DNA of 64,000 nucleotides from Umbelopsis ramanniana AG. Taxonomy: Eukaryota; Mucoromycota; Umbelopsidomycetes; Umbelopsidales; Umbelopsidaceae. Within the stretch, counting starts at the first letter, position 1. Each line of letters opens with the position of its first letter. The stretch covers positions 62,001 through 126,000 of the forward strand of contig NW_026252096.1 of the NCBI RefSeq assembly GCF_025399195.1. Direction: 5' to 3'. The position numbers and the translations under genes are program-made. This document shows, piece after piece, positions 57,166 to 64,000 of this stretch. A model generated the notes under the pieces. That model searched no databases and was not told the origin of the DNA. It saw only the letters and a program-made list of their open reading frames with translations.

Positions 57166-58042
57166 ATGTCGAATTCACTCGTCGTCTATGTGGTTGTATT
57201 TTTTCTGTTTTTAGGCAGTTATGCTTTGAACTTGACAGCTTTGTTCCTGCCAAAGTGGTAAGATCCTTTTCATTCCTTCACAATGGCTATTTTTGACACA
57301 GCACGTACAGGCTCGGTGACGTTATGCATTTTTAGGCTGATCTTTGTCACTCCACGACCGTTTTACACGGAAACGACATACGGGCTCTTCCGATTATGCA
57401 GAAGGTAGCCCATATGGTCAACGCATTTTTGACCGCTTTGTAGTACCGTTTTAGCCTTTGTGTTAATTCCTGGGACCATATCCTTACATAGTTATTCCGG
57501 AGATTGTCGACCGTTTCCAATTGAAGACCAAGACTGCACTGAAGGTAAGCCGAACAAAAAAGACTACCCATTCTGGTGACAACAACCCGATATAGGTGTG
57601 TCTGACTTGTCAATGTGTAGAGGGATTCTGTGAACTCTGGAAAACGGCTTCGACGGGAATGATCTTGGCAGCCGTCATTGGCGGCTTGGCACTTCTAGGG
57701 CTTCTTGCCACTATGTGCAGCAATCGGCGTAAGCGAGCCAATGGCTGGAAATTGCTATCTGCGTAAGTCGATTAAAAAATATTTTATCTCCTGTATTTCC
57801 CATTGCCAATGCTGATCATCGGCTACTCCAGACTCTTTATCCTCCACGCTGTTCCACAGGCTGCAGCCATGGGTGTAGTTGCTTACTTATTCAATTCATC
57901 GTCAAGTTTCTATGTGGGTACCCGCTATGATCTTTCGTTTATTTTTGCAACCATCAGCTGGTGTTTATCTGTTGTGATCGCTGGAATACTTGTTTTGGCA
58001 GCTGTGTTAGGCCCTCCAGATTATGCTTATGAAAGCTTGTAA
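57166..58042 (+). CDS. four-TM membrane protein, claudin/SUR7-like topology
   Basis: Five exons: 57166-57257, 57336-57404, 57492-57544, 57621-57762, 57832-58042; 188 residues. TM1 (V-V-Y-V-V-V-F-F-L-F-L-G) is followed by an outside loop with Cys residues (L-C-R-R, then D-C-R-P-F-P, D-C-T-E, and G-F-C-E-L-W). Next are TM2 (I-L-A-A-V-I-G-G-L-A-L-L-G-L-L), a basic turn N-R-R-K-R-A-N-G-W-K, TM3 and TM4 (S-V-V-I-A-G-I-L-V-L-A-A-V-L-G). It ends D-Y-A-Y-E-S-L. A four-helix protein with a Cys-bearing first loop is the PMP22/claudin/SUR7-like plan, but I cannot name a family. Exon 3 depends on the acceptor at 57491; a shorter intron would be only 39 nt. Confidence 0.65.
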
Positions 58043-58263
58043 TTTTAGGGACTTTATTCAATAAAAAGAGAAAGTAGTATTCCTTGTACAACATAAAGTG
58101 GTTACAACCATGCTCAGATGTCAATCCGATCTCCCGAGAGGTTTTCAAAGAACGATTGCACAACTTTGCTGGTTTTTTTTTTTTTTTCCATGTAACACGG
58201 TTTCTTCTTCCCTCTCTTTCTCACTCTGACTTCATCGACCTTCTTATAAACGAGTGCTTCATC

Positions 58264-59160
58264 ATGAATTATCATGATAAGCGCTCATCGATGTCGTCTT
58301 ATGCCGACAGCGGATATTATGCCCCATCGGTTAACTCGACATCCAAGGAAACTCCATTTAGTCGAACCTTGCAACACACTCTAGCGTATTACGGCCCAGC
58401 AGCAGAACGATCCCGTGCATCATCTATTCAATCCAACCGATCGAAGCGTACCGATGAAGTTATAGCTCTGCCACGGCCGCTCACATTCCCATTTCACAAT
58501 GATTCCTACTTTCTACCGGTAGCAGAGACGACCCACCGAAGCTTGTCGGCGTCCAACTCTTGCAGAAGTTTGGTATCTCCACCAAGAGGACAGAGTCCCC
58601 GGCAGCGAGATCCGACTATAGACTCGATTAAGCCCGGAACAGTCCGGTCATTGAAACAGATGTTCCAAAGGTCAAGCGATACTACTCAAGCGAATGAGGC
58701 AAATAATTCCATATCTGCAGAAGAGGCTAACATCACACCAACGTCGCCACCACCAAAGTCTGTGTTCACTGGGATTAAGGAAGGAACTGTAAAAGCCCTG
58801 CAAAGTCTCTTTACAACGCCACTATCATCCAAGACTGATCCCTCCAAACAACCTCCTTTGAAGCCTACGAGGACTTGGAAATGGTGGAAACGATCTAAAG
58901 TTGATAGCCAAAACCCAGCAACCGAAGCTGACTCGAGGCCAACTTCCTCGATTTTTGGAGATGCTTCCACACCCCTTTTGCAACCACCTTCAGCAGCTGC
59001 TAAAAAATCAGCTGGTAACCGATTCTTCCCCAGAATGACAAAGCCACAATGGCTCCTTCCCAAATCCCCTGCCAAGGCCAGTGAACATTTTGAAAAACCA
59101 AAAAATCCTATTTCCAGTCTTTGGAATGGTCTCAAGTCGATTGTCAAACGCAAGTCATAG
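58264..59160 (+). CDS. Ser-rich basic protein with duplicated IK.GTV..L...F motif
   Basis: Single exon; ATG 58264, 298 residues. The chain is low in order: rich in S, P, T and K. A motif occurs twice: I-D-S-I-K-P-G-T-V-R-S-L-K-Q-M-F at about 119-134, and F-T-G-I-K-E-G-T-V-K-A-L-Q-S-L-F at about 168-183. Both can form an amphipathic helix. The end (W-N-G-L-K-S-I-V-K-R-K-S) is similar but shorter. There are W-K-W-W-K-R aromatic/basic and S-P-P-R clusters. I see no known domain, signal peptide or membrane segment. Paired amphipathic helices with basic flanks suggest membrane or protein-binding segments; inference only. Upstream frame without ATG to 58084 is leader. Confidence 0.6.
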   Translation: MNYHDKRSSMSSYADSGYYAPSVNSTSKETPFSRTLQHTLAYYGPAAERSRASSIQSNRSKRTDEVIALPRPLTFPFHNDSYFLPVAETTHRSLSASNSCRSLVSPPRGQSPRQRDPTIDSIKPGTVRSLKQMFQRSSDTTQANEANNSISAEEANITPTSPPPKSVFTGIKEGTVKALQSLFTTPLSSKTDPSKQPPLKPTRTWKWWKRSKVDSQNPATEADSRPTSSIFGDASTPLLQPPSAAAKKSAGNRFFPRMTKPQWLLPKSPAKASEHFEKPKNPISSLWNGLKSIVKRKS

Positions 59161-60988
59161 AATGAACGCTTTCCACATACCCCCTCAATCACTTTGTTAT
59201 ATAGTATAATGATTGAATCTCATACACTCATTGATACCCCTCGATACATCCATGCCAATGTCATTTTTTGTTTTGCCACTATCTATCTATATTTGACACC
59301 TCGTCGTAAGTCCAGTAAAAATCTTAATTGTATTGTTTGACATGAGTGCTACGCGTACATCGTACCAAACTTTTTCATAATCATTTACCGCATCTGGCAG
59401 CCTTTGACTTTTCGCCGTAAAAGTCGACCCGAAAAAAAGGGGGCGGCGGTGGTGGTGGTGGTTATGAACTATACCTGGCATGTCCCCTTTTTAAAAATTG
59501 ATCTGCATCATCGACGAGACACGTTACCCTAAATAACAAAAAAGCACTCGCATTTTATTACTCAGACTCTGTCCTGAACTTGAAATTTAGAACATGCCAA
59601 CGTGGGCAAACAAGCTTTTCATTCCACATAATTTCTATAGGGTATGTCTTGAACGCCGTATTGATGTGCGTGCGACGGTGAACGAGAGCTCATGTGACCT
59701 TCGACGGTTGTAAGCTGAAAATTTCAGCTAACGAAGATTGCATCACAGTAACAAGGTTCATTTATAAACTAGGCGGCGCTCAGAATCATGAAATATCACT
59801 CATTCGGACCTTGTCTATTAATCATTGCTTGCCATAGTGTGAATCCAAGAGAAACGGTCGTACAGCAGCTAAATTTTATACTCTAGCCCTGGTGGATTGG
59901 TCCGCTGTATTCCATATTCAAAGTACAGGTGCTGTAGCTGATAGAGCTGCTAACGATATGAGCGACCTTATTTTGCTCTTTTTGTCTCTCCACTCTGCGG
60001 TTAAATCACATTCCATCGCTGAACACATCGAACCAATGAACCGCCCCGCTTATATTCCTGTTGGACTCTGAAAACTTTGCAGTATGACGATGAGAATGCA
60101 ATTGTGTAGTTTTTGATTGTATCTTTTTGAATGCGAATCAAGACCACCTTTATGCCTATACTTTCTACCGCTTCATATGGTCAAATACTGCTTATAAAGA
60201 AAAAACCCTTTTAAAGCAGCTTCTCACCGAAAAGCCACTTCCTCAACGTTCTGTATCACACATTTTGGTGCTATCCATAGAGGCATTGTGTTCTCAGTGT
60301 AGAGATTATCGCAATTTGGTTACTCTATTTTTCTGTATACTCAAATTGCAATTATAATTTACCTTCCAACTGGCTGGTTGACTTGCACTGCTGTATCACA
60401 TGATATTCTAACATTTGGTCCCAGGGTCTAAGCAAAGAATGTTGTGGCTTTTTTTTTGGTACTTCTTTTTGTTCTTTGTGTATTTCACCCCGCTTTCGAG
60501 ATACATCGAAAGGTTATCGCCATAAGCAAGGAAGACGAGTGTGTAAAAAAAAATGAGATGTTAAAAACGCTCAATGATGGCACTGACACTAATGACGTTT
60601 TGCGGGATAGCTAGTATTGCATTGGACTCCTGAATATGCGGAGACTAGAAAATAACCTGATCGGCGAATGAGTTGTACGGTTCGCAGATCATTTTTGGAA
60701 CCATTTATAGACATTCTTATTCCCAGGATGGGCAGCATCGGAAAAATTTGTTGATGCTCAAGTTCTTGTAAAGCAGTTCTTCATAGCATGAAAAGGTTAA
60801 TGACGGAGAAACTGATGGAGTCCCCAATCCAAACCAACGCAAACCCAATGGCCCAGCAATTTCGCGGAATTTCAAAAATTTAATTTTTTAGATCCCAAAC
60901 ATTTTTGAGCCCCCCCAGGTGTAATCACATCTGTCTTTCCCTTCTTCCTTTGCTGTAGTGACCCATATACCCTTTGCATTCATACGAA
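59161..60988. other. 1.8-kb intergenic region
   Basis: The longest gene-free part of the window. A G-rich block with repeated GGT (59438-59464) gives a His-rich frame on the other strand; not credited. A frame at 60127-60357 lacks an ATG. Close to the SGNH gene there is an A/T-rich block and a C-run (60910-60916), probably promoter. Confidence 0.4.
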
Positions 60989-62690
60989 ATGGTGCGTTAT
61001 AGTCCGCTGGGGCGCTTGTCGTCCACCAATCACACCTCACGAACAACCATGATTGTTGTCTTTGCTGTTCTCGCTATATTGTCCATTGCATCGCTCGCTG
61101 CTTTACGGTCCTCGGATTTCGCCAATCGATTGCACCTCTTTTCGTCTAGTCCTCCTCCACCAGCGGAGGTAAAAGATCCTAGGTGTCCAGCCACTGGACC
61201 TAACAATCATTTTGAGCAACAATATGGCCATGAACTCTTGCAACGATCCATCGCACATGAAGGAACCAACAAGCGTCTGCGTGAGAAGATAGCCAAGGCT
61301 CAACGGGGAGAAAGCTTGCGAATGGCAGTGGTAGGAGGATCGGTGTCGGCTGGTCATACATTGAACGATTGGAGGAACATCTACTTTTACCGATTCTTAG
61401 ATTGGTGGAATGAACAATTCCCCGAAGGTCACCACACTATCTTCCAAGGAGCTGTACCAGCCACCGACTCTGGCTACTACGCTTATTGTTTTGATAAGCA
61501 TATACCAAAGGATGTTGATATTGTGTTTGTGGAATTCTCACTGAATGATGCCAGGTAAGCTTACAGTGTTCAAATTGGTCAGTCAAGGAAGGTCAGGCAC
61601 AGCGGCGTCCCTGATCCTTGCTTAGCTGAGGGGCCCAAGCGATCTACGGCGCAAGCCCCACCGCCCTGCACACAACCCTTTTTACGAACTTACTGCAAAT
61701 GTACCAGTTGTCTAATCTCCCTTTTTTCCCCGTCATTTGGGTAGTACCTTACCTTGCGAATTGAATAAGCAAGGCAGTATAGTTCAGGCTAAGATGATGG
61801 AATCGCTGGTTCGAAACCTGCTTCGTCTGCCTAGAAAGGTATGTATTGATTTTTTGGGACTCAAGTTCTATGAATAGCGAGGAGGCATGACCTGACTTTT
61901 TACGTTTCTGTGATATTCACAGCCCGCAGTTATAATGACTTCAGTTTTCAGTTACAATGTGAACGAGTACTTAGATGGCCAGGAATCACATTTGCCTATC
62001 TCCAACTACTATGATTTGCCACATATTTCCATGAAGAATGCTCTCTATGACCATCTTAACCGCCACCCAGACGACCTCCGATTCAAGCTGTACAATGACG
62101 GTCACCACTTGTCAGACTGGGGACATCAATTATTGAGCGACCTCATCTCCCATTACGTTGAGAGACAGATGTGTGCCATGTCGGACCAAGTCCAGCCACC
62201 TCTCTTGGACAACTACTCATACAACGAGAGTATTCCAAAATTCGATATGTTCACTCACCGGTGGGAGCAAGACAAATTTAGAGAACTTGAACCCTATTGT
62301 CACACATTTGCGGATCAATCCTACAAGCCCAAGGTTATGGAGGGTTGGAATTTCTGGAACTGGCAGAATGAAAAGTTCTACATTGTAGCCGATAAGCCAG
62401 GCTCTAATATCACGTTTGAAGTTCAAGCAAACCAAGGCGTCGTGTATCTCTACCTTCTTCGCAGCGCTGATTATAATTTGGGCAATGCTTGGTGCTGGAT
62501 TGGAGACGACAAGGAGAAGGGCCGGGAACTACAAGGTTACTGGGATAAATGGTATAGCATTGGTGTTATGACTCCTGTTGCTGAAGGTCTAAGTCAAGGT
62601 CAACACCTGTTACACTGCGAGCTTATGAACAAGACTTCTAACCCCAACGGTGGTACCAACTTCCGCATTCTTGCTGTTGCCAGCGGATGA
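60989..62690 (+). CDS. membrane-anchored SGNH/GDSL-type hydrolase
   Basis: Three exons: 60989-61554, 61745-61838, 61923-62690; 475 residues. A short basic tail and one TM segment (I-V-V-F-A-V-L-A-I-L-S-I-A-S-L) make it a type II protein with its catalytic part in the secretory lumen or outside. SGNH motifs: block I V-V-G-G-S-V-S-A-G with the nucleophile Ser; block II P-A-T-D-S-G-Y-Y; block III E-F-S-L-N-D-A with the Asn; block V D-G-H-H-L-S-D-W-G-H with catalytic Asp and His. The C-terminal 160 residues are a beta-rich domain (W-N-F-W-N-W-Q-N, then C-W-I-G-D-D). This suggests a polysaccharide acetyl-/deacetyl-esterase in the Golgi or wall; substrate unknown. The first ATG is at 60989. Confidence 0.8.
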
Positions 62691-63379
62691 TAAGCTGCTT
62701 TCTCAATGGAATGCTACATGTAGGAAATATCTCTCCCCTACTACACTAGATATGTGGTTCTCTAAAAACCATGAAAAATTTTCTTCTTGATTTGGATATA
62801 CAGTATGTCTAGTTAAAATGAATTTGAACCTATTCATCTATATCTTTCATCTATTGCTATCATTACACAGCGAATGTTAAAAGACATGTGTACCTTTGAC
62901 CATTCACCTGGCTGTTTCATAAAAGCAAACTGATTTAAACACTATACACCACGAAAATAAAAAAATGCACCGTTGTCATAAAAGCACATAAACTGCAAGA
63001 TCTGCGCTTTTTTTTTTAGGGGTGTTGACGCGACAACTGTATTTCGGCTGAGGGAACAATGAACTTTTCACAGCCCACTTTGAATACAGGGTGAAGAAGT
63101 GGAATATGTCATCTGAACACTGCTACATGGCACATTAACAAGGCTAGAAAATACCGTCACAGCTTGATCCAACCCTTAACGTTGTTGCACGGTCTGTAGA
63201 AGTGGCCAAGGAATAAACAAATGTCTCAATGGGAAAGTCTGTGGCGGCTTTTTGGAACCTGAGACGATTACAATTTTCCAAATTTGGCCTAAGTTGAACG
63301 AGCGAGATCATTTTTATTTATTTTCGCCAAGATCCCGCCAGCAAGTCCTCTCAACCCTTTTCACCACTTTCCATCACCT
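62691..63379. other. intergenic, SGNH 3' UTR and next promoter
   Basis: AT-rich, no coding signal. A T-tract lies at 63009-63018. Confidence 0.4.
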
Positions 63380-64000
63380 ATGCCGCACTTTGCAATCACC
63401 AATCTCACAAACGTACCACTTCATATTGCCCTCTCGCATTTGGGCCCTGTCCATTATTATAACAACCTTCAGCCCAACCAGACTGTCACGCTCAGTGTTG
63501 GTCAAGTCTGGTTTACCATCGAAGCAAAGGTAGCATCAGGAGAAAACGAGTATAAATGGCACCATGTTGCTGTTCCCATTGTAGCCGCCACGGTTGTAGG
63601 TGTAGCTTCGGCGGCTGCTATAGGGGTCGTAGCCACTGCTGTTTCAGCTGAAGCGGCCATTGCAACCTTTTTGGCAGCAGGTACGTGACGACATGGCAAT
63701 TTTTTCTTTACATCATAGACTCGAAATACTTACAAAGTTTACTATGTGTAGGTGCCAGAGCTGGTACGTACGCTACTACACTGACGCAGAAAAAACCCAT
63801 ACAGTACGCCTCGAAGAAACTCAAGGTCGTTGGGAAAGAACATATCAAGGATTTTAAGAAAAGTTGGGTGGCGAAAAAATGCTGCAAACGATATGGAGTC
63901 TATGTTCCAAAAGAAGGTATCGAAGCTCGGATTGTCGGTGGCCCACAAGCTGTTTACCCAACAGCCGACGGTACCCAAGTTATAGACGCCGACGTCACAA
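63380..64000 (+). CDS. unrecognised protein, N-terminal part (runs off window)
   Basis: Exon 1 63380-63680 and exon 2 63752 to the window end (in phase). The first 55 residues form a beta-looking block: M-P-H-F-A-I-T-N-L-T-N-V-P-L-H-I-A-L, then G-P-V-H-Y-Y-N-N-L and V-G-Q-V-W-F-T-I-E-A. A long Ala/Val-rich hydrophobic helix (about 70-102) and a Lys-rich part (K-K-L-K-V-V-G-K, W-V-A-K-K-C-C-K-R-Y-G-V-Y-V) follow. The Ala/Val helix could insert in a membrane. I do not recognise the family; the phrase 'ITN.T..PL.I.L...GP..Y.N' suggests a conserved fungal family rather than a random frame. The 3' end is outside the window. Confidence 0.55.

Noticed and set aside
57045-57296. ATG-started frame overlapping the four-TM gene
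   Set aside because: No domain; the frame at 57166 has four membrane segments across in-phase exons. At most it is an upstream ORF.
59438-59464. GGT-rich block giving a His-run on the other strand
   Set aside because: Simple repeat; the frame around it has no ATG-supported gene structure.
60127-60357. Open frame in the 1.8-kb spacer
   Set aside because: No ATG and no motif.

Overview
The window is nuclear DNA of a filamentous fungus. Genes are dense on both strands and are split by many short introns, mostly about 50-100 nt with GT..AG ends. The gene set points to Mucoromycota, probably a Mucorales-like species: a three-RRM/MLLE protein of the Rrm4 type, a glucuronokinase (Mucorales walls are rich in glucuronic acid), a FOX2 with an SCP2 tail, ALKBH1 and TMEM135. 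This placement is inference from gene content and style; no marker gene fixes the species. I reconstructed about 29 protein genes by reading splice sites and checking that the reading phase holds across every junction. I saw no tRNA, rRNA, CRISPR array or intact mobile element.

Layout. 1-4.3 kb: the 3' end of a Cys-rich protein gene, a GT71 (MNN1-type) mannosyltransferase, and an 81-residue protein with a repeated W-[FV]-[DN]-P motif. 4.7-9.3 kb (minus): Rr4-type RNA-binding protein (Rrm4-like) and a DUF4870/UPF0132 membrane protein. 9.8-15.6 kb: FACT subunit Pob3, a small BRCT protein, and a DUF2415-type WD40 protein sharing a short divergent promoter with the BRCT gene. 16-24 kb (minus): mitochondrial glycine carrier Hem25, a glycerol-phosphatase-type HAD hydrolase, the peroxisomal multifunctional enzyme FOX2, and exopolyphosphatase PPX1. 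24.2-32.3 kb: ALKBH1, a glucuronokinase fused to a nucleotidyltransferase-like domain, a possible unrecognised small gene, and EPL1 of NuA4. 32.9-42.5 kb: AMN1-like F-box/LRR protein, gamma-tubulin complex protein 2, a WD40 protein, an EH-domain protein and a BolA2 protein. 43-50 kb: TMEM135, an EI24/UsgS-type membrane protein, and two related small F-box proteins separated by 1.6 kb of apparently non-coding DNA. 50.5-64 kb: a SAM/NAB-like nuclear protein, CLU1/TIF31, a four-TM protein, a Ser-rich basic protein, a membrane-anchored SGNH hydrolase, and the 5' part of an unrecognised gene.

There is no operon logic; these are independent housekeeping and regulatory genes. Some themes recur: chromatin (Pob3, EPL1, ALKBH1, the NAB-like protein), peroxisome and mitochondria (FOX2, TMEM135, Hem25, CLU1), microtubule/mRNA transport (GCP2, Rrm4-like), and wall or surface sugars (GT71, glucuronokinase, possibly the SGNH hydrolase). 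Several gene pairs are divergent with very short intergenic regions. Three of roughly 114 reconstructed introns use GC donors. Start codons were checked as real ATGs; where several are possible this is said in the entry.
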